Source: Oscillospiraceae bacterium | Lineage (GTDB): Bacteria > Bacillota > Clostridia > UBA1381 > UBA9506 | DNA: 44,033 bases | Assembly (NCBI GenBank): GCA_015068615.1 | Contig: SVKE01000005.1 | Location: 1-44,033 of the forward strand | Direction of reading: 5' to 3' | Shown: in pieces, positions 35,845 to 44,025 of the stretch | Position numbering within the stretch: position 1 is the first letter of the stretch | How the letters are laid out: every line of letters starts with the position of its first letter | Program-made: the position numbers and the translations under genes | The notes under the pieces: generated by a model | The model's input: the letters and a program-made list of their open reading frames with translations, nothing else | Database searches by the model: none | What the model was told of the DNA's origin: nothing

Positions 35845-36554
35845 ACATGATCTCTGTGATTATTCCGGCATATAATGAAGAAAAAAGAATAGAGGCCACC
35901 ATTTATAAAATAGAGGAGGCACTCCTAAAAAGCGGAGAGGCCTTTGAAATTCTTGCTGTTAATGACGGCAGCCGCGACAAAACTCTGGAGGTTTTACAAA
36001 CAATAGAGAGCCCACATCTTGTGATTTGCTCCTATGAGCAAAATAGAGGTAAGGGTGGAGCTGTCAAGCATGGCATAGAAAAAGCCTCGGGAGAGGTGGT
36101 TGTTTTTACGGATGCAGACCTTCCTTATCCACCGGAAAACATCCCTTTAGCAAGAAAGATGCTTGCCGGCGATTGTGATTTAGTGTTAGGTAGCCGTGTG
36201 CAAAACAGGGAGGGAAAAAAATATCCCTGGTATAGAAAAGTTATGTCAGAAGGGTTTGGACTTTTTGTCAATCTAACGCTCCGGCTGAAGGAAAAGGATA
36301 CCCAATGCGGTTTTAAGGCCTTTAAAAAGGAAGTAGCAAGAGAAATTTTCAGGCGCGTCACCTTAACCGGCTGGGGCTTTGATGTGGAAATGATTTTTAT
36401 TGCTAAAAAGCTGGGATATAAAATCGGACGATTGCCGGTCACACTTTTTCATGTGAACGAGGGCTCAAAAATTCATATAGTAAGAGATACTCTGCGTATG
36501 ATGGGCGAGGTTTTCACGGTACGAAAAAACAATAAAAACGGAATGTATCGGTAA
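35841..36554 (+). CDS. GT2 glycosyltransferase (dolichyl-phosphate glucosyl/mannosyltransferase-like)
   Basis: A 237-residue cytosolic or membrane-associated enzyme transferring a sugar from a nucleotide donor to polyprenyl phosphate. The N-terminus ISVIIPAYNEEKRIEATI is the donor-binding strand. AVNDGSRDKT, RGKGGAVKHGIEKASGE and FTDADLPYPPENI give the DxD site. TQCGFKAFKKEVAREIF and GWGFDVEMIFIAKKLGYKI complete the family signature, closest to ALG5-like proteins. No C-terminal membrane helices. It overlaps the GT-C gene by 4 bases (ATGA) with GGGAGG inside it, so the two act as donor maker and transferase. Confidence 0.92.
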   Translation: MNMISVIIPAYNEEKRIEATIYKIEEALLKSGEAFEILAVNDGSRDKTLEVLQTIESPHLVICSYEQNRGKGGAVKHGIEKASGEVVVFTDADLPYPPENIPLARKMLAGDCDLVLGSRVQNREGKKYPWYRKVMSEGFGLFVNLTLRLKEKDTQCGFKAFKKEVAREIFRRVTLTGWGFDVEMIFIAKKLGYKIGRLPVTLFHVNEGSKIHIVRDTLRMMGEVFTVRKNNKNGMYR

Positions 36555-36564
36555 GTAAAAAAAA

Positions 36565-37026
36565 TTAAGGCAAATAGGCGCGATCAAGCGGCAGCATAAA
36601 GCCATCTAACGCGCGGCTCATGCAATCGCCGCCGATAAGTCTGCCCTCATACACCAAAAGATTTACAAAAACCGGCTCTTCGGTAGGGTAAGGAAAATTC
36701 AGCACGGGGTAACCATAGCAGGCAACCCGCTTTCCGCAATACCTAGAAAGATCAAAGCCGCAGACGGTCTGCAGCCGGTTATATTCTATATACACAGCGT
36801 CTAAGGGATCGGGAATGGTGGTAAATCGTTCTGTTTCTCCGGCAGGATCAACCTCCCAGCCATAAAGAGCAAGACAGCGAACGCGCGCCTCTGTGGTGGT
36901 TAATTGATGTGTATGTGTGTTCTTTTGTATTTCTTTAATAATTATTCTTCCCCATAAGATAAACAAAAGAGAGAGTAAAATCAAGGATAAAATTAAAATT
37001 AGGTTTTTGGTAAAAAACCGTCTCAT
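36565..37026 (-). CDS. DUF4830-type membrane-anchored protein
   Basis: A 153-residue protein. One N-terminal membrane helix (about 8-32, LILILSLILLSLLFILWG) is followed by an extracytoplasmic domain with RCLALYGWEVDPAG, IPDPLDAVYIEYNRLQ, GFDLSRYCGKRVACYGYPVLNFP, VNLLVYEGRLIGGDCMSRALDGF. These are the conserved blocks of DUF4830, a Clostridia family of unknown role often near sporulation or cell-wall genes. It ends 10 bases from the convergent GT2 gene without a visible terminator. Confidence 0.8.
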   Translation of the reverse strand: MRRFFTKNLILILSLILLSLLFILWGRIIIKEIQKNTHTHQLTTTEARVRCLALYGWEVDPAGETERFTTIPDPLDAVYIEYNRLQTVCGFDLSRYCGKRVACYGYPVLNFPYPTEEPVFVNLLVYEGRLIGGDCMSRALDGFMLPLDRAYLP

Positions 37027-37116
37027 CAGTATTCATCACACCCTTCCATTTTTTCTAACATGCAGGAGTTATAGGCAAAAAGCGTAAAAAGCCTTTTTTA
37101 CATCATATGAGAAGGG

Positions 37117-37145
37117 TTGAAAACATATGAAAAAAATGGTATGAT
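37117..37145 (+). promoter_or_regulatory. Promoter of the aminopeptidase-comM unit
   Basis: TTGAAA (37117-37122), 17-base spacer, TATGAT (37140-37145), about 30 bases upstream of the ATG. Confidence 0.7.
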
Positions 37146-37175
37146 AAAAAAGAAAATCAGGAAGAGGAAAAGCAC

Positions 37176-38228
37176 ATGCATTTTAGAAGAATACAAGCAT
37201 TACAAAGGAAGGTAAAGGCTGATTATATATTGATTTGTTCACCGGAAAATCTGTTTTATTACAGCGGCTTTACCGGTGGCGAGGGCACTGTGCTCCTTGG
37301 TAAAAATGAACGTCTTTTGTTTACGGATTCGCGCTATATCGTCCAGGCAAAGCAGGAGGCACCCGATTTTGAAATAAAAAATGTGGCAGAGCAAAAGGTG
37401 TCACAGTTTTTAGCGGAGAAAAAAGCAACAAGCATTGGCTATGAGGCAGAGTTTGTCACCGCCGGAGCCTATCTTCGGCTTTGCGAGGCGTTACCCGGAG
37501 CCGTGTGGCTTCCTGTGGATGAAGAGGTTCTGGCGCAGCGCGCTGTTAAGGATGCACATGAGTTTAGTATGACGTGTCGCGCCGCAGAGCTTGCAGATGA
37601 GGCCTTTACAAAGGTTCTGCCGATGCTAAAACCGGGTACACGGGAAAAGGACGTGGCTCTTGCGCTGGAATGGGAGATGCGAAAAAACGGCGCACAGGGT
37701 GCCTCTTTTGAAATTATCTGTGCCTCCGGTGTGCGTTCTGCTATGCCGCACGGGGTTGCAGGAGAAAAAATAATGGAAAAGGGAGACTTTGTTACCCTTG
37801 ACTTCGGTTGCTTTTTTGAAGGCTATGCCAGCGATATGACCCGCACGGTGGTGCTGGGCAGGGCGACGGAGGAGCAACGAAACATTTACGAAACGGTGCT
37901 TCGGGCACAAAAAGCAGGACTTTCTGCCATCCGAGCCGGCATCACAGGCAAAGAGGCCGATGCCGCCGCACGCAGCATTATTGAAGAGGCGGGCTATGGT
38001 GAAAACTTTGGTCACAGTCTGGGTCACGGCACAGGCCTGATGATTCATGAGGCACCGACGCTCTCACCACGCTCGGAAAAGGAGCTTTCCACCGGTATGC
38101 TTGTCACCGTGGAGCCGGGCATTTATGTGGAAGGACTGGGCGGCGTGCGAATTGAGGACCTTGTTTGTGTGCAACAGAACGGACATTTAAATCTGACAAA
38201 GAGCGATAAGGAGCTGCTGGAGCTGTAG
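37176..38228 (+). CDS. M24-family Xaa-Pro aminopeptidase
   Basis: A 350-residue metallo-aminopeptidase releasing N-terminal residues before proline. An N-terminal creatinase-like domain ([38 protein letters not shown]) precedes the pita-bread catalytic domain. Metal ligands are seen in [20 protein letters not shown] (two Asp), [16 protein letters not shown] (His), [18 protein letters not shown] (Glu) and the final Glu of that segment. Normal length for PepQ/PapA-type proteins. GGAAGAGG lies upstream of the ATG. In many Clostridia this gene precedes efp, but here comM follows. Confidence 0.93.
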   Translation: MHFRRIQALQRKVKADYILICSPENLFYYSGFTGGEGTVLLGKNERLLFTDSRYIVQAKQEAPDFEIKNVAEQKVSQFLAEKKATSIGYEAEFVTAGAYLRLCEALPGAVWLPVDEEVLAQRAVKDAHEFSMTCRAAELADEAFTKVLPMLKPGTREKDVALALEWEMRKNGAQGASFEIICASGVRSAMPHGVAGEKIMEKGDFVTLDFGCFFEGYASDMTRTVVLGRATEEQRNIYETVLRAQKAGLSAIRAGITGKEADAAARSIIEEAGYGENFGHSLGHGTGLMIHEAPTLSPRSEKELSTGMLVTVEPGIYVEGLGGVRIEDLVCVQQNGHLNLTKSDKELLEL

Positions 38229-38247
38229 CTCGGCAGGGAGGGTTCAT

Positions 38248-39777
38248 ATGATTGCAAAAATAAAAAGCTGCGGCCTGTTAGGCATAGAGGGCTATGTGGT
38301 AGAGGTAGAGACCGATATTTCAAACGGCATGCCCGCCTTTGAGGTAGTGGGACTGCCTGATACGGCGGTTAAGGAATCCAAGGAACGGGTTCGGGCGGCC
38401 ATGAAGAATTCCGATTTGGATTTTCCTCAGCGCCGTATAACGGTGAATCTGGCACCGGCACACATCAAAAAGGAGGGTCCGTTTTATGACCTTCCCATTT
38501 GTCTGGGTCTGCTTCGCGGCTCGGGGCAGCTACCGGGAGATGAGGCAGATGAATATATGTTTTTGGGAGAGCTGTCGCTGGACGGCGCTCTGCGACCGGT
38601 GACGGGTGCCTTGCCCATGGTGCTCTGCGCAGCAAAGGCCGGCATTAAAAAAGTCATTTTGCCCAAGGAAAATGCACAGGAGGCGGCCGTGGTTGAAAAC
38701 ATAGAGGTCTATCCCGCCGGCACTCTGGCAGAAATAGTGGCACATTTTTTGCAAATTGAAAGACTGTCCCGGGTGACGGTGGATGTCGAAGAAATCTTTC
38801 GGCAGCAGGCTGTCACTTGTGCCGATTTTTCTGAGGTAAAGGGACAGGAAAGCGTTAAGCGAGCTCTGGAGGTGGCCGCTGCCGGCGGTCATAATGTTTT
38901 ACTAATCGGCTCTCCCGGCTCAGGTAAAACCATGCTGGCGCAGCGCCTGCCCGGCATTTTACCAAGCCCGACAATGGAGGAAGCGCTGGAGATTACAAAA
39001 ATCCACAGCATCGCGGGGGTATTGCCCTCGGATACGGCACTTATCACGACCCGTCCCTTCCGCAGTCCGCACCATACCATATCAGCCGTCGGACTCTCCG
39101 GTGGCGGGCGAATCCCACGCCCCGGCGAGGCAAGCCTTTCGCATAACGGTGTGCTGTTTTTAGATGAGCTGCCGGAGTTTAATAAAAGTGCTCTGGAGGT
39201 GCTGCGCCAGCCCTTGGAGGATGGCAGAGTGACCATTTCCCGCGTCAACGCCACCCTGACCTACCCCTGCAACACCATGCTTGTCGCGGCCATGAACCCC
39301 TGTAAATGCGGTTATTACGGAGACCCTGTGCGCGAGTGCAGCTGTAGCGAGGCGCAAATTCATACATATTTATCCAAGGTCAGCGGCCCGCTTTTAGACA
39401 GAATTGATTTACATATTGAGGTGCCCTCTGTTTCTTATCAGGACCTTGAATCCGGACGGCAAGGGGAATCCTCAGAGTCCATCCGCAAGCGCGTCAACGA
39501 AGCACGCATGCGGCAGGCAGAACGCTTCGCAGGAACAGGCATTTTCTCTAATTCCCAGATGTCACCGTCTCAGACGGCGGAATTTTGCCGCTTGGGTAAA
39601 GAGGAAAACGAGCTTTTGAAAAATGCCTTTACCAGGCTCAAGCTTTCTGCGCGGGCGCACAACCGGATTTTAAAGGTAGCTCGGACCATTGCGGATTTAG
39701 AGGGAAGCACGGAGATTAAAACCGCGCACCTGGCAGAGGCTATCCAATACCGGAGCCTTGACAGGAAGTATTGGTAA
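38248..39777 (+). CDS. ComM-like YifB family Mg-chelatase-related AAA+ ATPase
   Basis: A 509-residue hexameric helicase-like ATPase. In proteobacteria ComM promotes branch migration during natural transformation; in Clostridia the role is less clear. An N-terminal Lon-protease-like domain ([24 protein letters not shown]) precedes the AAA+ core with Walker [19 protein letters not shown], the [13 protein letters not shown] segment, and Walker [23 protein letters not shown] zinc-binding Cys cluster [17 protein letters not shown] and a C-terminal helical Mg_chelatase_C domain ending RSLDRKYW follow. It lies 19 bases after the aminopeptidase with GGGAGGG upstream. It usually neighbours dprA, which is not here. 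Confidence 0.93.
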   Translation: MIAKIKSCGLLGIEGYVVEVETDISNGMPAFEVVGLPDTAVKESKERVRAAMKNSDLDFPQRRITVNLAPAHIKKEGPFYDLPICLGLLRGSGQLPGDEADEYMFLGELSLDGALRPVTGALPMVLCAAKAGIKKVILPKENAQEAAVVENIEVYPAGTLAEIVAHFLQIERLSRVTVDVEEIFRQQAVTCADFSEVKGQESVKRALEVAAAGGHNVLLIGSPGSGKTMLAQRLPGILPSPTMEEALEITKIHSIAGVLPSDTALITTRPFRSPHHTISAVGLSGGGRIPRPGEASLSHNGVLFLDELPEFNKSALEVLRQPLEDGRVTISRVNATLTYPCNTMLVAAMNPCKCGYYGDPVRECSCSEAQIHTYLSKVSGPLLDRIDLHIEVPSVSYQDLESGRQGESSESIRKRVNEARMRQAERFAGTGIFSNSQMSPSQTAEFCRLGKEENELLKNAFTRLKLSARAHNRILKVARTIADLEGSTEIKTAHLAEAIQYRSLDRKYW

Positions 39778-39803
39778 TTTATAGGAAAATATCCATAAAA
39801 CTC

Positions 39804-39832
39804 TTGACCTTACGCGGACAATCATATATAAT
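39804..39832 (+). promoter_or_regulatory. Promoter of hom
   Basis: TTGACC (39804-39809), 17-base spacer, TATAAT (39827-39832). The leader of about 40 bases leaves no room for a T-box. Confidence 0.7.
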
Positions 39833-39879
39833 ATTAGAGATATGTAAAAAGGTGGATTGCAAAAAACGGGAGGTAAACC

Positions 39880-41076
39880 ATGATTAAGGTGGCCATAATG
39901 GGCTATGGAGTTGTCGGCTCCGGCGTCTACGAAGTGATTAGAAAAAATGAAAAGAGCATTGCAAAAAAAACCGGAGGCAAAACAATTACGGTTAAGCATA
40001 TTTTAGATTTGCGTGACTTTCCCGACCATGAGCAGCCGCAGCTTTTTACCAAAAGCTTTGAGGATATTGTAAACGACCCCGAGGTGGCGATTGTTGTAGA
40101 GGTAATGGGCGGTCTGACCCCGGCCTATGAATATTCAAAGGCGGCATTGCTCGCCGGCAAAAATGTTGTCACCTCCAATAAGGCATTGGTGGCAGAGCAT
40201 GGCACAGAGCTGATGCAAATCGCCAAGGAACAGAACGTAAACTATCTGTTTGAGGCCTCCGTTGGCGGCGGCATTCCCATTATTCGTCCTCTGAGCCAAT
40301 GCTTGGCGGCCAATGAGCTAGAAGAAATTTATGGCATTTTAAACGGAACCACCAACTTTATTTTAACAAAAATGATTACAGATGGAGCCGATTTTGAAGA
40401 GGCTCTTGCAGAGGCCCAGCGCTTAGGCTATGCAGAAAGAAATCCCGAGGCAGATGTCGAAGGATACGATGCCTGCCGCAAAATTGCAATTTTGGCATCA
40501 CTTGCCTCCGGTAAATATGTCAACTGGAGCACGATAGAAACAGAGGGCATCACCAAAATCACCCGTCGGGATGTTGCCTTTGCCGAAAAATTTCAGGCAG
40601 TGATTAAGCTGATTGGCCATGCGAAAATCACCGAGGACGAGAAGGTATATGCCAGAGTTTCGCCCATGCTGATTCCCAAGGGACATCAGCTGGCAGATGT
40701 AAATGGTGTGTTTAATGCCATTTTGGTTAAGGGCGATTCCATCGGCGATGTAATGTTTTATGGTCAGGGTGCGGGCAAGCTGCCCACGGCCAGCGCCGTT
40801 GTGGCAGATGTGATTGATGCTGCTAAGCACATTCATACCAATAAGCTGATTACCTGGAAGGAAGTAAAGGAGAACTTCATGGTAGACCCGGATACGGTGG
40901 TGGCTCGCTTCTTTGTTAAGGCAAACGCGGCCGAGGTTATGAAGGACTTCCCAGGAGCAGAGCCATTGGGTGATGAGGCCGGCACCTGGTACTTTGTGAC
41001 AGAAGCCATGCCGGAGGGTGAGTTTAAGAAAAAGCTAAACGGCCGCGGAGACTTTATCCGCGTGCTGGAAGGATAA
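39880..41076 (+). CDS. hom: Homoserine dehydrogenase
   Basis: NAD(P)H-dependent reduction of aspartate semialdehyde to homoserine, the branch point to Thr, Met and Ile. It has 398 residues. The Rossmann site is IMGYGVVGSGVYEVI (8-22). ASVGGGIPIIRPL, LNGTTNFILTKM and EAQRLGYAERNPEADVEGYDACRKIAILA are the catalytic signature segments with the Asp and Lys expected. A shortened C-terminal ACT-like region (about 325-398) suggests partial feedback control. GGGAGG precedes the ATG. Monocistronic, with its own terminator; no thrB or thrC adjoining. Confidence 0.95.
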   Translation: MIKVAIMGYGVVGSGVYEVIRKNEKSIAKKTGGKTITVKHILDLRDFPDHEQPQLFTKSFEDIVNDPEVAIVVEVMGGLTPAYEYSKAALLAGKNVVTSNKALVAEHGTELMQIAKEQNVNYLFEASVGGGIPIIRPLSQCLAANELEEIYGILNGTTNFILTKMITDGADFEEALAEAQRLGYAERNPEADVEGYDACRKIAILASLASGKYVNWSTIETEGITKITRRDVAFAEKFQAVIKLIGHAKITEDEKVYARVSPMLIPKGHQLADVNGVFNAILVKGDSIGDVMFYGQGAGKLPTASAVVADVIDAAKHIHTNKLITWKEVKENFMVDPDTVVARFFVKANAAEVMKDFPGAEPLGDEAGTWYFVTEAMPEGEFKKKLNGRGDFIRVLEG

Positions 41077-41088
41077 TAGAAAAACAGA

Positions 41089-41119
41089 GGGGCTGTAGCA
41101 AAATGCTACAGCCCTTTTT
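41089..41119. terminator. Terminator of hom, same hairpin as the A/B repeat
   Basis: GGGGCTGTAGC pairs with GCTACAGCCC over a 5-base loop, followed by five T. It lies between convergent hom and the DegV gene. The last C of the perfect palindrome is missing. Confidence 0.85.
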
Positions 41120-41149
41120 CATGAAACTTTCTATGTGCAAGGCGGCGAA

Positions 41150-42022
41150 TTAATACCTGTTTTTCCCCAAATAGAAAATAGCCAGTGTGCCGGGGCCGGA
41201 ATGAGCACCGACGACGGGGTCGATGCAGTTCATCAGCGTGCCCTTAACAGAAAATTTCTCTAAAATCAGGCGGCGGACATATTCTGCATCCTCCTCGCAG
41301 TCACCATGAGCAATGTAAATCATTTGCTCCTCCGGGTTTTCCACGGTCTCTTCCATGTGCTTCACAAGAGCCTGCAGAGATTGCTTTCTGCCGCGAGCCT
41401 TTTCTACAACGGCAAGCTTGCCGTCATCATCCATATGCATAACGGGCTTTACCTGCAAAAGAGAGCCAAAAACCGCGGAGGTACTGGAAATGCGGCCGCC
41501 CCGCTTTAAAAAGAATAAATCATCGCAGGTGAACCAATGGCACATGCGCAGACGATTATCCGTCAGCCACTGCGCCACCTCCTCAATGGATTTTCCTTCT
41601 GCCTTAAGCTCTGTGGCATGATACACCAAAAGGCCTTGGCCGAGGCAGGCGCAGAGAGAGTCGACGGTGATAATTTTTCGCTCGGGATACTTCTCCTTTA
41701 AGCTGTCTGCCGCGATGGTAGAGGACTGGTAGGTGCCGCTTAAGCCGGAGGAAAAGCCAAGGTATAAAATATCCTGTCCCTCCTTCAAAAAGGGCTCAAA
41801 AAATTCGGTAAAGGCCTCGGGCGAAACCAGGCTGGTGGTGATGTGCTCCTTGTTGCGCATCATGGAATAGAATTGCTTTAAATCCGTTGCCTGTCCTTTT
41901 ACATAGCTTTTTAACTCCTTATCCCCTACATGAAATGTAAAGGATATGATAGCCACGCCGCATTGTTCAATTAATTCATCTGTCAGATTTGCCGAGGAAT
42001 CCGTTAGAATTACATAACTCAT
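41150..42022 (-). CDS. DegV family fatty-acid-binding protein
   Basis: A 290-residue soluble protein that binds a long-chain fatty acid; in Gram-positives such proteins (FakB) present it to the kinase FakA. The start MSYVILTDSSANLTDELI with the DSS motif is typical. ITTSLVSPEAF, LGFSSGLSGTYQSS, VDSLCACLGQGLLV and FFLKRGGRISSTSAVFGSLLQVKPV are the conserved ligand-pocket segments. It ends with AHSGPGTLAIFYLGK. The ATG at 42022 with GGAG upstream is preferred over a 22-codon extension that crosses the leader hairpin (42038-42054, GTCCGC/GCGGAC). No fakA nearby. Confidence 0.93.
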   Translation of the reverse strand: MSYVILTDSSANLTDELIEQCGVAIISFTFHVGDKELKSYVKGQATDLKQFYSMMRNKEHITTSLVSPEAFTEFFEPFLKEGQDILYLGFSSGLSGTYQSSTIAADSLKEKYPERKIITVDSLCACLGQGLLVYHATELKAEGKSIEEVAQWLTDNRLRMCHWFTCDDLFFLKRGGRISSTSAVFGSLLQVKPVMHMDDDGKLAVVEKARGRKQSLQALVKHMEETVENPEEQMIYIAHGDCEEDAEYVRRLILEKFSVKGTLMNCIDPVVGAHSGPGTLAIFYLGKNRY

Positions 42023-42105
42023 TGAAAACTCCGATCTGTCCGCAATAAGCGGACGGTTCTTATATTTATTAAAGCTATAAACTACCAAATCTAGTAACCA
42101 AAACT

Positions 42106-42134
42106 ATTTTAACATATAAAGGGAACAACGTCAA
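42106..42134 (-). promoter_or_regulatory. Promoter of the DegV gene
   Basis: Minus strand: TTGACG (42134-42129), 17-base spacer, TAAAAT (42111-42106). The leader holds a 6-bp hairpin just before the ribosome binding site. Confidence 0.7.
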
Positions 42135-42187
42135 GCCCGATATGGTTATTTTACAAATTTTTCATAAATTCATAAATTTGCAGATAA

Positions 42188-42220
42188 ATAAATATCCACC
42201 CATAACGGGTGGATATTTAT
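42188..42220 (-). terminator. Hairpin downstream of the beta-propeller gene
   Basis: ATAAATATCCACCC (42188-42201) pairs with 42207-42220 around a 5-base loop. It lies about 50 bases past the stop codon at 42268; the tail is only moderately T-rich. Confidence 0.6.
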
Positions 42221-42267
42221 TGCAACAGAAAAAAACAAAAACCACGGCATAAAGTGACAATTTCATG

Positions 42268-43503
42268 TCAAAAAGTAACTTGCTCCCTGCCTTGTGCCGA
42301 AGCCTCCTCTTGAGCGGGGAGCTGTTTTTGCACCAGACTCTCGCAGCGTTCCTTTAGGGCAGTCAGCTCTAGTCGCAGGGAAAAAAGCTGGTCCTTTAGG
42401 GCGGAAAGCTCTGCTTTTAAAAAGGCCAGTGCCGCATCAGAGGCCGGGGGCATCGGGGGCTCCTCCTGCAGGGCGCCCATGCGTCTGGCAAACTCCTCCG
42501 CTTCATAGCCGGCAAGTCGGGGACGAACCGGTGGCGAAGGCTCATCCGAGAGCTCAGGCATTGCATAAAGGACAAGGTCGCGGCCGCTGCTGTGACCATA
42601 AGCCTGCCGGTTGCTGCCGTTTTCACTCAGGGTAAACAGGACCGGCTCTAAAGCGGCATCCTTCATATAGCGGAGCGGTTTTGACCACCTTTTACCACCG
42701 TCGGAGGAATAAGAGGACATAATACTGCCGTTTTCGCGCCAAACAAGATACAGCTTTTCTCCGTTTTTGCAGAAAATAGGGATGGCATCGGCAGGGCAAT
42801 CAAGATATACCGTCACCGGCTCTGTAAATTCGCCTTCCGGCGATTTTTCAAAAAAGACAAGGTTCGTCACGCCGGACAGCGATTTTAGGGCGGCGTAATA
42901 TATTTGGTCATTCGGCTCAACCCAAAGCCCGCGCACAAGGCAGTCTGCAGATGGGTGTACCGGAACAAACCGGCTAAATTCCTTGCGGGACCATCGGTAG
43001 AGTCGGGAGCCGGTGATACCGCTCTCATTTTCATATAAAAGGGTTAGCTCCGTGCCGGTGTGGGCCGCGGCGAGAAAGGGCGGCGAAGTGGGGGTTATAT
43101 GGTCAATCACAGCAGGAGGTCTGTCCTCGGCGGTAAGAAGCTGATGAATCAGCATGTATTTTTCCTTGTGCGCAATGATGTAAAAAAGATTGAGATGGTT
43201 GCCCATGGGGAGTAGGGTGAAGTGCTTTGGGTAGGGGCTTGCGGTCTTGCTTTCTAAGAGGACGCTTTTGCGCCAGGTTTCTCCGTCGTAGCTCAGGTAT
43301 AAAATACTGCCGGCTTTATCCTGACAGACAACATGGATTTGTCCGCCGGAGGAAAGCGCGCAAAAATCTTCACAAATGTCAGGAAGCAACACCTCAAAGT
43401 GCAAAAAGTGTACCCCCTCTTTTCTGCGGTAGCAAAGACCGTAAAAAGGTTTTATAAAAAAATGCCACCATTTATCATGATGACGAACCAGGTATTCCTG
43501 CAT
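42268..43503 (-). CDS. Unknown protein: beta-propeller-like repeats plus C-terminal coiled coil
   Basis: A 411-residue protein without signal peptide or membrane helix. Residues 1-310 are beta-rich with two Asp-box (BNR-like) motifs, LSYDGETWRKSVLL (about 70) and SYSSDGGKRWSKPL (about 265), and repeated blade-like units, suggesting a propeller of sialidase/BNR type without catalytic residues. A Pro-rich linker (PPVRPRL, then PPMPPASD) leads to a C-terminal helical coiled coil (AFLKAELSALKDQLFSLRLELTALKERC). It looks like a cytoplasmic scaffold or spore/wall-associated protein exported without a signal. AAAGGAG precedes the ATG. Not recognised further. Confidence 0.75.
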   Translation of the reverse strand: MQEYLVRHHDKWWHFFIKPFYGLCYRRKEGVHFLHFEVLLPDICEDFCALSSGGQIHVVCQDKAGSILYLSYDGETWRKSVLLESKTASPYPKHFTLLPMGNHLNLFYIIAHKEKYMLIHQLLTAEDRPPAVIDHITPTSPPFLAAAHTGTELTLLYENESGITGSRLYRWSRKEFSRFVPVHPSADCLVRGLWVEPNDQIYYAALKSLSGVTNLVFFEKSPEGEFTEPVTVYLDCPADAIPIFCKNGEKLYLVWRENGSIMSSYSSDGGKRWSKPLRYMKDAALEPVLFTLSENGSNRQAYGHSSGRDLVLYAMPELSDEPSPPVRPRLAGYEAEEFARRMGALQEEPPMPPASDAALAFLKAELSALKDQLFSLRLELTALKERCESLVQKQLPAQEEASAQGREQVTF

Positions 43504-43614
43504 ATGGTTTCGCTCCTTTACAATGGCTGATTATTTCCATTTTATGTACGGAGAAAAGACAATATGAATGGTGGATTAAGAAAGGGATTATGCGGCAGAT
43601 ATTGAATAAGGTTG

Positions 43615-43761
43615 ATGCAAGCAGAGGCGATTGCGCTTGATGTTCCGGCACAGCTAACCGGAGGCCGAACTCTTGTTCCGGCAAGGGCCGTTTCTGAGGC
43701 CTTTGGCGCTTTTGTTGATTGGGATGAGGCAACAAGAACGGTTATTATCATAACCGAGTAG
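43615..43761 (+). pseudogene. Fragment of a copper-amine-oxidase N-terminal-like (stalk) domain
   Basis: A 48-codon open frame: IALDVPAQLTGGRTLVPARA, then VSEAFGAFVDWDEATRTVII. This is the second half of the stalk domain (family pattern NGRTLVPLRAIFEALGAxVxWDxxTxTV) found in many secreted clostridial proteins. The first half and the signal peptide are missing: a stop lies three codons before the ATG, and no ribosome binding site is seen. It is most likely a remnant of a deleted surface-protein gene; a short expressed peptide is less likely. Confidence 0.7.
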
Positions 43762-43853
43762 TTCGACGTAAAGGGATAAAGCATAATAAATAATGGTGCT
43801 TTCATTTGCTGTTAAGCAGGGGGAGCACCATCATTTTTCGCAAAAATAGGGGC

Positions 43854-43882
43854 TTGACAAAAAGACATAAATCATGTACAAT
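43854..43882 (+). promoter_or_regulatory. Consensus promoter upstream of the tRNA-Ser-like sequence
   Basis: TTGACA (43854-43859), 17-base spacer, TACAAT (43877-43882). Among the strongest promoters in the window. The transcript would begin near 43889, just before a GGTGC/GCACC hairpin (43891-43905). Confidence 0.75.
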
Positions 43883-43917
43883 AATGTGGCGGTGCGTCAG
43901 GCACCAAGCATATATTA

Positions 43918-43993
43918 GGACAGGTATCGAAGTGGTCATAACGGGGCTGACTCGAAATCATTCGAAATATTGTGCCGTTCTGACCATCAGAAC
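43918..43993 (+). pseudogene. tRNA-Ser(CGA)-like sequence with aberrant 3' half
   Basis: GGACAGGTATCGAAGTGG and the next 25 bases match the 5' half of a serine tRNA: acceptor arm, U8, D-arm (TCG with CGG) and an anticodon loop CTCGAAA with anticodon CGA between TGA and TCA. The lower anticodon stem does not pair. No long variable arm, no GGTTCGAAT T-arm and no CCTGTCC acceptor complement follow. TCTGACC at 43980-43986 could pair with the 5' acceptor with one mismatch, and GTTCTGA/TCAGAAC (43977-43993) forms its own hairpin. Either a broken tRNA gene or a tRNA-derived small RNA. Confidence 0.6.
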
Positions 43994-44000
43994 TGCTCGT

Positions 44001-44025
44001 AAACCCCGATAAAATAAGGGTTTTT
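44001..44025 (+). terminator. Terminator candidate after the tRNA-Ser-like sequence
   Basis: AAACCC (44001-44006) pairs with GGGTTT (44018-44023), 11-base loop, T run at the end. It would define a transcript of about 135 bases from the promoter at 43854. Confidence 0.5.

Noticed and set aside
43918-44009. Intact tRNA-Ser
   Set aside because: No T-arm, no long variable arm, no matching 3' acceptor strand, and the anticodon stem is broken below three pairs.
43806-44012. 68-codon open frame across the tRNA-Ser-like locus
   Set aside because: It crosses the promoter and the tRNA-like sequence, without a ribosome binding site or recognisable protein pattern.
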